Source: Acidobacteriota bacterium
GTDB taxonomy: Bacteria > Acidobacteriota > Blastocatellia > Pyrinomonadales > Pyrinomonadaceae
DNA: 15,077 nt
Reading direction: 5' to 3'
NCBI GenBank assembly: GCA_023415725.1
Contig: JAEZJR010000108.1
Location: forward strand, 1-15,077
How positions within the stretch are numbered: the first letter of the stretch is position 1; every line of letters starts with the position of its first letter. Below the pieces are notes generated by a model. That model was not told the DNA's origin, ran no database searches, and worked only from the letters and a program-made list of their open reading frames with translations. Positions 7,427-15,010 of this stretch are shown here, piece by piece. The translations under genes were made by a program, and so were the position numbers.

Positions 7427-8131
7427 TTACGAGGCGTAGGCCGTTTCCTGGACCTCGATCTCGGATACCGTTGCAGTTTGCCCGCGAAGTGCCGTCTCGG
7501 GTTCGAGCCACTCCTCGATCGTGCGGATCTGCTCCTCGAGCACGGCGGTCAGCCCGGATATCATGCTCATCCCGAACTCGATCCGCTGCTCCATCACGCC
7601 TGACGGGGCCATTCCGTCATCTTCGGCGAGGGACCGGAAAAGCTCGGAGGTCTCGCGAACGATCTCGATCGTCTGCAAATGCTTGGCTTTGAGCCGATCG
7701 AAACGCTCGCGACGCTGATCTTCGTTGTTCCGGTGCTCGATCGCCCACATGAGTTTTGCAAGAAAACCGTCGGCACTGAAATGCTCGGTAAAAACGTCGT
7801 CAGCCCCGGCATGGAGCGCGTCGAAGGCGGTGTCGAGCCCGGGCTGGGTCTCGCCGGCGAACACCAGCGGGATCCGCGAAAGGCGACGGCTGGAACGAAG
7901 CGCCGAGAAAAGCTCGGCCGCCGAGACGTCGGGCAGGCGGAGGTCACAAACGATCACATCCGGGGGCTCGATCGACATCAGTTCCAACCCCTCGGAGCCT
8001 GTGTCCGCAAAGAGCACCTCGGCGGAGATCATCTCGAAGGTATGGAGCATCTGGTCGACGGATCGAAGCCCGCGGCCGATAAGCAGGATCTTTAAATTTG
8101 GCTGGGAGAAGTTCATGTCTGGGGGCATCAT
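7427..8131 (-). CDS. Stand-alone receiver-domain protein with degenerate active site and C-terminal coiled coil
   Basis: A 234-residue cytoplasmic protein. Residues ~12-133 form a CheY-like receiver: LKILLIGRG, then DVIVCDLRLPDVS with the phospho-acceptor Asp at D63, then IPLVFAG and AGADDVF. Two conserved features are missing. The acidic pair after beta-1 is replaced by GRG (residues 19-21), and the beta-5 Lys is replaced by Glu (FTEHF, E116), so normal Mg-dependent phosphorylation is doubtful. Residues ~134-210 are charged and helical (EDQRRERFDRLKAKHLQTIEIVRETSE...VLEEQIRTIEEWLE), probably a coiled coil. There is no DNA-binding or enzymatic output domain. It may act by protein contact. ATG candidates lie at 8131, 8128 and 8116; TAA directly precedes 8131, and no clear Shine-Dalgarno favours any of them. 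It lies downstream of the NtrC-type gene, behind its own sigma-54 promoter, and has a terminator just after it. Confidence 0.85.
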   Translation of the reverse strand: MMPPDMNFSQPNLKILLIGRGLRSVDQMLHTFEMISAEVLFADTGSEGLELMSIEPPDVIVCDLRLPDVSAAELFSALRSSRRLSRIPLVFAGETQPGLDTAFDALHAGADDVFTEHFSADGFLAKLMWAIEHRNNEDQRRERFDRLKAKHLQTIEIVRETSELFRSLAEDDGMAPSGVMEQRIEFGMSMISGLTAVLEEQIRTIEEWLEPETALRGQTATVSEIEVQETAYAS

Positions 8132-8179
8132 TTAGAACTTTTTGGAAGATGCTCCCCCGAACTTGTTGGTCCGGGGGAG
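8121..8179 (-). promoter_or_regulatory. Alternative leader hairpins over the start of the receiver gene
   Basis: On the minus-strand mRNA CTCCCCCG pairs with CGGGGGAG (8179-8172 with 8159-8152), a perfect 8-bp stem upstream of the start. The 3' arm can instead pair with the first codons: GGGG-(A)-GCATC (8157-8148) with GATGCCCCC (8129-8121), which buries the ATGATG start region. The two stems share bases 8152-8157 and cannot form together. This could be an on/off translational switch. The pairing is seen directly; the regulation is inferred. Confidence 0.4.
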
Positions 8180-8244
8180 GCTCTTCTTTTATCGGGTTTT
8201 GTGAGGATCGGCAATCTATGGGAAGGCCGAGGTGCCCTAGATGG

Positions 8245-8260
8245 AGCAAGCCCCGTGCCT
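8245..8260 (-). promoter_or_regulatory. Sigma-54 (RpoN) promoter of the receiver gene
   Basis: The minus strand reads AGGCACG-GGGC-TTGCT, matching the sigma-54 consensus at every specified base except the first T. GG and GC are ten bases apart. The predicted start is near 8234, giving a leader of ~100 nt. Upstream at about -82 lies AATTTTCCCC (8322-8313), and at about -113 AATCCCTCCCC, both resembling the motifs upstream of the 6912 promoter. The gene just upstream encodes an NtrC-type activator. Confidence 0.65.
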
Positions 8261-8357
8261 CAGGACAAATGCGGAAATTAAAGGAGTTCGCGGTTAATGA
8301 GAATGGGAAGGCGGGGAAAATTGCCTCATTCTGAACTGAACATTGGGGAGGGATTCC

Positions 8358-9755
8358 TCAACCCGCGTCGGCATCGTTCCCGCGGGCGACGATGCGGCTA
8401 AGGGTCTTGCGGTCGATATCGAGGATCTTAGCGGCGGCCTGCTTGTTCCCATTCGTGGATTCGAGCACACGCGTGACGTAGCGGACCTCCATTTCGGCCA
8501 GTGTGGGATATGTGGAGGCGGCCCCGTTCAATCCGGCAAACGTACTGGCCGCACCGTCCGATTCGGCCGCGGACCCGAGCGAAACGCGGATGCGTTCGGG
8601 CAGGTGCTCCGGGTAGATCACGTCGTCGGCCATGGAAACGGCGTGGAGCACCGCATTTTCAAGTTCGCGAACGTTCCCCGGCCAGTTGTAACGCGTGAGC
8701 ACGATGAGTGCCTCCGAAGAGAACCGGACCGGTGAGGGGGCGGACCTGCGGGCGAAGTGGGCGGCGAGCAACGGGATATCCTCCACGCGCTCTCGCAGAG
8801 GGGGCAGTTTGATCGTCACAGCGTTGAGCCTGTACATAAGGTCCTGACGGAAGCGGCCCACCTCGACCTCCTTCTCGATATCGCGGTTCGTCGCGCAGAT
8901 GACGCGGGCATCGGCGCGTATCGTTTTGTTGGAGCCCACACGCCGGATCTCATTCTCTTGCAGTGCCCGGAGGAGTTTCACCTGGAAGAGCGGCTGCGTT
9001 TCGGTGATCTCGTCGAGGAATATCGTCCCGCCGTTGGCCTCCTCCCACAATCCGACGCGGTCGGCCGTCGCCCCCGTAAACGATCCTTTCGCGTGGCCGA
9101 ACAACTCCGATTCGATGAGTTCAACCGGGATCGCGCCGCAGTTCACGGTGACGAAAGGGCCGTTCGCCCTGTTGCTGCGGCGGTGCACGGCGTTGGCGAC
9201 GATCTCCTTCCCTGTGCCTGATTCGCCCGTGATGAGCACCGGGAGGCTCGTCGGTGCGACGCGTCCGACCATCTTGAGGCATTCGACGAACTTCGGGCTC
9301 TGGCCGATGAGCGGGATGTCGGAGCGATAGCCGGGAGCGGAGGTGATCTCTCGCGGATCAGGCACAGACTGGCCACGACGAAGCTCGATCTGCTCGCGAA
9401 CCAGCGAGGAGATGCGAAGTATGTCCGCGACAGAGAACGGCTTCAGTAGGTAATCGAACGCTCCGATCGCGGTGGCGTCGAGGGCTCCCGCCGCAGAGCC
9501 GTGGCCCGTCATCAGGACACATCTGGCATGGGGCTGCTCATCGCGAAGACGGCGAAGCACGGTGTATCCGTCGCTCGCCCCCAGCATCACATCACAAAAT
9601 ACAAGATCGAATTCCCGACCGGCCATTGCCGCGAATGCCGCCTCGGCGGAATCCGCCTCGATGACCTGCCAGTCGTCGGATCTGAGCACTTCGGAAATGA
9701 AACCGCGGACGGACGCTTCGTCGTCCACAACGAGGGCTTGAGGGAGGAAACTCAT
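8358..9755 (-). CDS. NtrC-family sigma-54-dependent response regulator
   Basis: A 465-residue transcriptional activator in the usual three-part layout. The receiver (~6-125) is complete: D11/D12 acidic pair, D55 phospho-acceptor (FCDVML), T83 and K105 (LLKPF). The AAA+ sigma-54 interaction domain (~147-385) has Walker A GESGTGKE (177-184), the sigma-54 contact loop ELFGHAKGSFTGA (Ser in place of the commoner Ala in GAFTGA), Walker B GGTIFLDEI (D248, E249), CATNRD, and the RFRQDLMYRLN arginine-finger region. A Fis-type helix-turn-helix closes the protein (NGNKQAAAKILDIDRKTLSRI, ~435-455). On phosphorylation it should oligomerise and open sigma-54 promoters by ATP hydrolysis. Two strong sigma-54 promoters lie nearby, one directly downstream before the receiver gene. 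The divergent histidine kinase is the likely partner. There is no Shine-Dalgarno, and a TATAAT lies 11 bases before the ATG. Confidence 0.95.
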   Translation of the reverse strand: MSFLPQALVVDDEASVRGFISEVLRSDDWQVIEADSAEAAFAAMAGREFDLVFCDVMLGASDGYTVLRRLRDEQPHARCVLMTGHGSAAGALDATAIGAFDYLLKPFSVADILRISSLVREQIELRRGQSVPDPREITSAPGYRSDIPLIGQSPKFVECLKMVGRVAPTSLPVLITGESGTGKEIVANAVHRRSNRANGPFVTVNCGAIPVELIESELFGHAKGSFTGATADRVGLWEEANGGTIFLDEITETQPLFQVKLLRALQENEIRRVGSNKTIRADARVICATNRDIEKEVEVGRFRQDLMYRLNAVTIKLPPLRERVEDIPLLAAHFARRSAPSPVRFSSEALIVLTRYNWPGNVRELENAVLHAVSMADDVIYPEHLPERIRVSLGSAAESDGAASTFAGLNGAASTYPTLAEMEVRYVTRVLESTNGNKQAAAKILDIDRKTLSRIVARGNDADAG

Positions 9756-9766
9756 ACTGGTTTCGA

Positions 9767-9772
9767 ATTATA
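9767..9772 (-). promoter_or_regulatory. Candidate -10 box of the NtrC-type gene
   Basis: A perfect TATAAT on the minus strand ends 11 bases before the ATG at 9755. Transcription would start near 9760, so the mRNA would be almost leaderless, consistent with the missing Shine-Dalgarno. No clear -35 box stands 17 bases upstream. Confidence 0.35.
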
Positions 9773-9819
9773 ACAGAATAAATATATCCTTCCTCTAGCC
9801 CCGGTCGCTTACTTAGCTC

Positions 9820-9847
9820 AGGCATAGGGATTGCGCGCCTATAGGCG
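9820..9847 (+). promoter_or_regulatory. Weak sigma-54-like element and palindrome upstream of the kinase gene
   Basis: AGGCATAGGGATTGCG (9820-9835) keeps the GGCA and TTGC cores with correct spacing but departs from the consensus at the first T, at C6, at G7 and at the last base. The predicted start near 9846 falls in a perfect 12-base palindrome, CGCCTATAGGCG (9836-9847), a possible operator. The rest of the 284-base intergenic region holds AATTCTCCCC (9910-9919) and a CCCCTC/GAGGGG inverted repeat (9916/9941). Tentative. Confidence 0.3.
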
Positions 9848-10039
9848 GCTGATCGCCGAAAGGCTGTAATTTCTGGACCGAGCGGATGTGCGGGGCGTTG
9901 GTGTGTACCAATTCTCCCCTCGCGTGCGGAGTTTTTCCCTGAGGGGTTGTCCCTTTTTGCCGTACCCATACGCCGCCTCAGGGCCCGCGGCCCTTGTCCG
10001 CCAGAGATCTCACCCGTTTCCGGCCGGTCAATTCACCCG

Positions 10040-13000
10040 ATGAAGAGCATTCGAATTTTGAACCTGGAACAGGCCGAGGAGGAGTCGCGCCGCATACGCT
10101 GCGCGCTCGAAAAAGGCTTCGACCTGGACTGGAGGCGGGCGGCCGACGAGGCGGAGTTCCACTCGTCCCTGTCGTCGGGTCCGTGGGATGTCATCATCTC
10201 GGGTTATAAGCTACCGGGGCTTACCGGGTTGGAGGCCTTCGAGATGGTCAATGATGCCGGGCTGGACGTACCGTTCATCATTGTTTCGGGGACCATCGAT
10301 CAAGACACGGCGGTGGCCGCGATGCGGCTCGGCGTGAGCGATTACCTGATGAAGGACGATCTCGAACGCATCGTCCCGACCGTGACGAGAGCGATCCTGG
10401 AAACGGAAAACAGGCGCGAAAAGCGGTCCGCGGAGAAAGCTCTAGCAGAAAGTGAGGACCGGCTGCGTCTCGCCCTGAAGGCCGCCGGTATCGGTGCCTG
10501 GGAGCTGGACATCGAGACCGGCGATGCGGTCTGGTCGCCGGAAACATCGGCGATATTCGGCCTCACGGTCGCGGGGAGCAGTTCATCGGTACTGAGCGAA
10601 ATGGTGGTGCCCGAGGACCTCGACTACGTGCGTGAAACGATCGAGCGAGCGATCGCACAACGGCGCTCGTTCGACATACGCCTGAAGATACGGAGCCGGG
10701 GCAACGGAATCCGCTGGGTCGCCTCGAGCGGCAAATGCGAGTACGACGAGCGCGGCGAACCCGCACGACTAGTAGGCACGATTCGCGACATAACACGCGA
10801 CAAGCAGGCTGAGGAAGCCCTCATCGAGGCGGAGGAACGTTACCGCGTGATGGCGGAGACCGCCGCGGACGGTGTCATCTCGATCGATGAGACCTGCACG
10901 ATCCTCTTCGTAAATCCGGCACTCGAGAAAATGCTCGGGTACAAGAGCGAGGAACTCATCGGCAAGCGGAGCTGGGAGCTTTTTTCGCCGGAAGAAGCTG
11001 AGATACAGAAGGCCCGGATGGAGGAATACCTCGGGTCTGGCAAGAAAACGCTCGACTGGACGGCCGTGGATGCGACAGCACGGCGGAAGGACGGTACCGA
11101 ACTGATCGTGGAGATCTCATTCGGGGAATACCGCAAGGGCGGAAAGCATGTGTTCACCGGCTTCGTCCGCGACATCACGGAGTTCAAGCGCCAGAAGGAT
11201 GCTCTCGAAAGGTCCGAGCACAACTTTCGCGCACTCGTGCAGGCGACGACCGAATACGTCTGGCAATTAGATGAGCGAGCGAACCTGACCGAGTTCCCTC
11301 ACTGGTGGGTAGAGCTGACCGGTCAGGGGTACGAGGAAAGCCTGAAATACGGGTGGGTCGAGTGTGTTCACCCGGACGACCGCGTACGAGTGCAAACCCG
11401 CTACGCAGCGGCACTCGCAAACCGCGAACCCGTTTCGCTGGAACTGAGGATCAGAAGCAAGGACGGAAGCTACCGGCACTACGCGGCGAACGGAGTGCCG
11501 GTCCCCGGCGAAGACGGGGGTTACCGTTGGATCTGCGCTCTGAGGGACATCACGAAACAGCGGATAGCCGAAGAGAGGTACAGGCTCGTCTCGACGATGT
11601 CGGCGGATTACATGTTCGCCGCGAAGGTCGGTGAGGATGGCGTTCCGAAAATGGACTGGGTCGCCGGAGCTCTTGAGGAGATCACCGGGCGTGGTGAGGA
11701 GTACTTCAGGGCCGGCGGAACATGGCGTGACATTTTGCACCCGGACGACCGGGAAACAGAGGATAACGACACGAACGCGGTCTTCGAGGGGAAACAGGTC
11801 GAAACGGAACTTCGAGTGGTAAGGCCCGACGGTTCGATAACGTGGGTGTGCCGGTTAGCCCGGCCCGTGTGGAATGACGAACTCGGACGGATCACCGCGA
11901 TAGTCGGTGCTGTAAAGGACATCACGGAGAAAAAGCAGGCGGAGATCGCCGTTCGGGAACGCGAGGAATACCTCCGAGCCGTACTCAATGCTGAACCGCA
12001 ATGCGTCAAAGTTTTCAACTCCAGGGGTGAGGTGCTGGACATCAACCCGGCCGGGGTAGCGATGCTGGAGGCCGATCGCGAGGAAGACGTCCTGGGTACG
12101 AAGATATTCCGTGCGGTCGAGCCAAGCGACCTCGGCATTCTGAGGGATTCGATCCAGCGGTCGTTCTCCGGTGAAACCATGAACGTGAACTACCGCATCA
12201 CCGGTTTCAAAGGAACCCGCAGGCAGATGGAGATGTGCACGACGCCGATCCGCAACCCCGAGGGCGAGATCACCTCGGTGCTCGGGGTCTCACGCGACAT
12301 CACGGAAAGGCAGCGGATCGAAGCGGCTCTCATCGAATCGGAACGGCAATACTCGGATCTTATAAACACGGTCGAAGGTATCGTTTGGGAAGTCGACATC
12401 GCGACGATGACCTTCAATTTCGTCAGCCGCCAGGCGGAAGCGATCCTCGGCTACCCGGTCGAGAGGTGGTACGAGAAAGGTTTTTGGGAGTCGAAGATCC
12501 ACCCGGAGGACCGGGACTGGGCGATCAATTACTGTGCTTCCGAAACGGCCAAAGGGGAAGGGCACACCTTCGAGTACCGAATGACGGCCGCGGACGGGAG
12601 GCTCGTATTCTTGCGGGACATCGTTTCCGTCGTGACGGACGACGACGGAAAACCGGTGAAACTTCGAGGGCTGATGGTGGACGTCACCGAGCAGCGCCGG
12701 ATGGACACCGCGATGAAGCATCAGGCCCTGCTGATCGAGCAAGCCCACGAAGCGATCTTCGCGTGGGATCTCGAGCGCGGAGTGATCGAATGGAACCTCG
12801 GCTGCGAACGGTTGTACGGCTACAAGCGCGAGGAAGTGTTGGGCAGGTTCGCGTACGAAGTTCTCAAGACCCGCTACCCCGTCCCGGTGGAGGAGGTGCG
12901 CGACGAACTTCTGGCCAAGGGCGTTTGGAAGGGTGAGGTAACGCAGACCACCAGTTCCGGCGAACATGTCCTCGTGGACAGTCGCGCCCAATTGATCGAA

Positions 13001-15010
13001 CTAGACGGGCGGAAGGTAGTTCTCCAAACCTCACGGGATATCACAGAGATGCGGCGGGCCGAAAATGCCCTGCGTGAGTCGGAGGTCAGGTACCGTCACT
13101 TGTTCGAGAACAACCCGTACCCGATGTGGGTCTACGACGTCGAAACGCTTCGCTTCCTGGCGGTCAACGACTCGGCTGTGGACCACTACGGCTACAGCTC
13201 CGAAGAGTTCCGTGCGATGAAGATAACGGATATTCGCCCTTCAGAGGATGTCGGGCTCGTGATCGAACGTGCACGCAGGGCGGGGCGGCACTCCGATGTC
13301 ACCGGGCAATGGCGGCATGTAAAGAAGGACGGCACTGTCATAAACGTCCAGATCACCTCGCACGCGCTGGAATTCGAGGGCAAGCAGGCCCGCCTGGTTC
13401 TGGCCAACGACATCACCGGCCGTTTGCGCGCGGAAAGGGACCTCAAACGCAGCGAGGCGAAATACCGCGAATTGGTCGACAACGCGAACGACATCATTTA
13501 CACGCACGACCTGAAAGGGCGGTTCACTTCGCTGAACCACGCGGGCGAACGGATTATGGGTTACACCGAGCGGGAAGCAAAGCAACTGCACCTGGCCGAC
13601 GTCGTGGCTCCGGAATTCATGGAACAGGCAAGCGAGATGATCGCGAGGAAGCTCGCCAAGGACGCCTCCACGATCTACGAGACCGAACTCATCGCCAAGG
13701 ACGGACGGCGGATACCCTTGGAGGTCAATTCAAGACTGATCTACGAGGACGGCAAGCCGGTCGCAGTTCAGGGGATCGCCCGCGACTTCACCGAGAGGCA
13801 CAAGGCCGAAGAGGAACTTCGGATCCAGCGGCAGCGGCTCGACAAGACCGCGGAGGCGTCGCCTGTTGCCATCCTCTCGCTACGCGTAGCCCCGGATGGG
13901 ACGCGTTCCTTCCCGTACATCAGCACTGCCTCTTTCCGGGTCTTCGGATTCATGCCCGACGATCTGAGAAGAACGGCCGAACCGGTGTTCAGCCGGGTGA
14001 AGCCGGCTTACCTGCCGACGATCGAGCATATATTGAGTGAAGCATTGACCAGCCTCGCTCCGGTTCATGCAGTTTACGAATACGACCATCCGAATCGCGG
14101 TCCGGTCTGGGTGGAAACCTACGGAGCGCCAACCATAGATAAGGACGGGAGCGTGATCTGGCACGGGATCGCCGCGGACATTACAGAGCAGAAGCAGGCA
14201 GAGGCCGCGCTGATCGCCAGCGAGGAGCAGTTGAGACAATCGCAGAAACTCGAATCGATCGGGATCCTGGCGGGCGGGCTCGCCCACGACTTCAATAACA
14301 TGCTGACGGCGATCAACGGCTACAGCGAGTTGATCATCCGCAAGCTGCCGGCGAGCGATCCGATCCGCAAGCAGGTGGAGGAGATCAAAAAGGCCGGCGA
14401 GCGCTCGGCGGAGCTGACCCGGCAATTGCTCGCATTCAGCCGCCGGCAGATACTGCAGCCGACGACGCTCGACCTAAACGGCGTGGTTACGGACACGTCG
14501 TCGCTGCTCAAACGGCTGCTCGGCGAGGACATCACAATCACTACAGAGCTTGCTCACAACCTTTGGAAGATAAAGGCGGACCAGGGCCAGTTGACGCAGG
14601 TGGTGATGAATCTGATGATCAACTCCCGCGATGCGATGCCGAACGGCGGGTCGATCACGATCGAAACCGCGAACGTCAAACTCGACAGGGAGCATGCCCT
14701 GACACACCCGAGTTCGACTCCCGGGCCTTACGTCATGCTGCGGATAACCGACACCGGCGTCGGGATGGACGACGAAACCCGGCAGCGCGTGTTCGAACCG
14801 TTCTTCACGACCAAACCGGTCGGACGCGGAACAGGGCTGGGGCTCTCGACGGTCTACGGGATCGTGAAGCAATCGGGCGGAAACATATGGGTGGATTCGG
14901 AACCGGGCGAAGGAGCGACATTCACGATATACCTGCCGCAAGCCGCTGAGCAACTTCCTCGCCTCGCATCCGCACGTCAACATCGATCTCGAAGAGCGCT
15001 TGAGCGATGA
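10040..15010 (+). CDS. Large multi-PAS sensor histidine kinase with N-terminal pseudo-receiver (3' end suspect)
   Basis: A kinase of 1656 codons from the ATG at 10040 (MKSIRILNLEQ). No signal peptide or membrane segment is visible, so it is probably cytoplasmic. Residues ~1-125 are receiver-like, but the phospho-acceptor Asp is Gly55 (DVIISGYKLPG), while the Lys in YLMKDD (K105) remains. Ten PAS domains follow at roughly 140-265, 267-393, 394-513, 514-643, 644-768, 769-893, 894-1015, 1016-1138, 1139-1262 and 1264-1395. Most end in a RDIT...AE/QAL linker; several carry HPDDR or HPEDR. No LOV cysteine motif is seen. The core has HisKA H1416 (GGLAHDFNN), N-box N1528 (NLMINSRDAM), DTGVGM (D1571) and GRGTGLGLS. 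It should phosphorylate a partner receiver, most plausibly the divergent NtrC-type protein. From about residue 1635 (AAEQLPRL...) the frame reads through DNA encoding a LysR domain in another frame, so the true C-terminus is probably missing. Any C-terminal receiver would be lost with it. Confidence 0.9.
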   Translation: MKSIRILNLEQAEEESRRIRCALEKGFDLDWRRAADEAEFHSSLSSGPWDVIISGYKLPGLTGLEAFEMVNDAGLDVPFIIVSGTIDQDTAVAAMRLGVSDYLMKDDLERIVPTVTRAILETENRREKRSAEKALAESEDRLRLALKAAGIGAWELDIETGDAVWSPETSAIFGLTVAGSSSSVLSEMVVPEDLDYVRETIERAIAQRRSFDIRLKIRSRGNGIRWVASSGKCEYDERGEPARLVGTIRDITRDKQAEEALIEAEERYRVMAETAADGVISIDETCTILFVNPALEKMLGYKSEELIGKRSWELFSPEEAEIQKARMEEYLGSGKKTLDWTAVDATARRKDGTELIVEISFGEYRKGGKHVFTGFVRDITEFKRQKDALERSEHNFRALVQATTEYVWQLDERANLTEFPHWWVELTGQGYEESLKYGWVECVHPDDRVRVQTRYAAALANREPVSLELRIRSKDGSYRHYAANGVPVPGEDGGYRWICALRDITKQRIAEERYRLVSTMSADYMFAAKVGEDGVPKMDWVAGALEEITGRGEEYFRAGGTWRDILHPDDRETEDNDTNAVFEGKQVETELRVVRPDGSITWVCRLARPVWNDELGRITAIVGAVKDITEKKQAEIAVREREEYLRAVLNAEPQCVKVFNSRGEVLDINPAGVAMLEADREEDVLGTKIFRAVEPSDLGILRDSIQRSFSGETMNVNYRITGFKGTRRQMEMCTTPIRNPEGEITSVLGVSRDITERQRIEAALIESERQYSDLINTVEGIVWEVDIATMTFNFVSRQAEAILGYPVERWYEKGFWESKIHPEDRDWAINYCASETAKGEGHTFEYRMTAADGRLVFLRDIVSVVTDDDGKPVKLRGLMVDVTEQRRMDTAMKHQALLIEQAHEAIFAWDLERGVIEWNLGCERLYGYKREEVLGRFAYEVLKTRYPVPVEEVRDELLAKGVWKGEVTQTTSSGEHVLVDSRAQLIELDGRKVVLQTSRDITEMRRAENALRESEVRYRHLFENNPYPMWVYDVETLRFLAVNDSAVDHYGYSSEEFRAMKITDIRPSEDVGLVIERARRAGRHSDVTGQWRHVKKDGTVINVQITSHALEFEGKQARLVLANDITGRLRAERDLKRSEAKYRELVDNANDIIYTHDLKGRFTSLNHAGERIMGYTEREAKQLHLADVVAPEFMEQASEMIARKLAKDASTIYETELIAKDGRRIPLEVNSRLIYEDGKPVAVQGIARDFTERHKAEEELRIQRQRLDKTAEASPVAILSLRVAPDGTRSFPYISTASFRVFGFMPDDLRRTAEPVFSRVKPAYLPTIEHILSEALTSLAPVHAVYEYDHPNRGPVWVETYGAPTIDKDGSVIWHGIAADITEQKQAEAALIASEEQLRQSQKLESIGILAGGLAHDFNNMLTAINGYSELIIRKLPASDPIRKQVEEIKKAGERSAELTRQLLAFSRRQILQPTTLDLNGVVTDTSSLLKRLLGEDITITTELAHNLWKIKADQGQLTQVVMNLMINSRDAMPNGGSITIETANVKLDREHALTHPSSTPGPYVMLRITDTGVGMDDETRQRVFEPFFTTKPVGRGTGLGLSTVYGIVKQSGGNIWVDSEPGEGATFTIYLPQAAEQLPRLASARQHRSRRALER

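Noticed and set aside
8152..8179. The CTCCCCCG/CGGGGGAG hairpin as terminator of the NtrC-type gene
   Set aside because: On the minus strand it is not followed by a T-run. A leader structure of the receiver gene fits better.
9947..10039. An upstream TTG start of the kinase adding 31 residues
   Set aside because: The extension is Pro/Arg-rich and receiver homology begins right after the ATG at 10040.
12235..14040. Long + strand frames (233 and 304 codons) inside the kinase gene
   Set aside because: Out-of-frame shadows, rich in Arg/Gly and lacking domain motifs, while the kinase frame shows continuous PAS domains.
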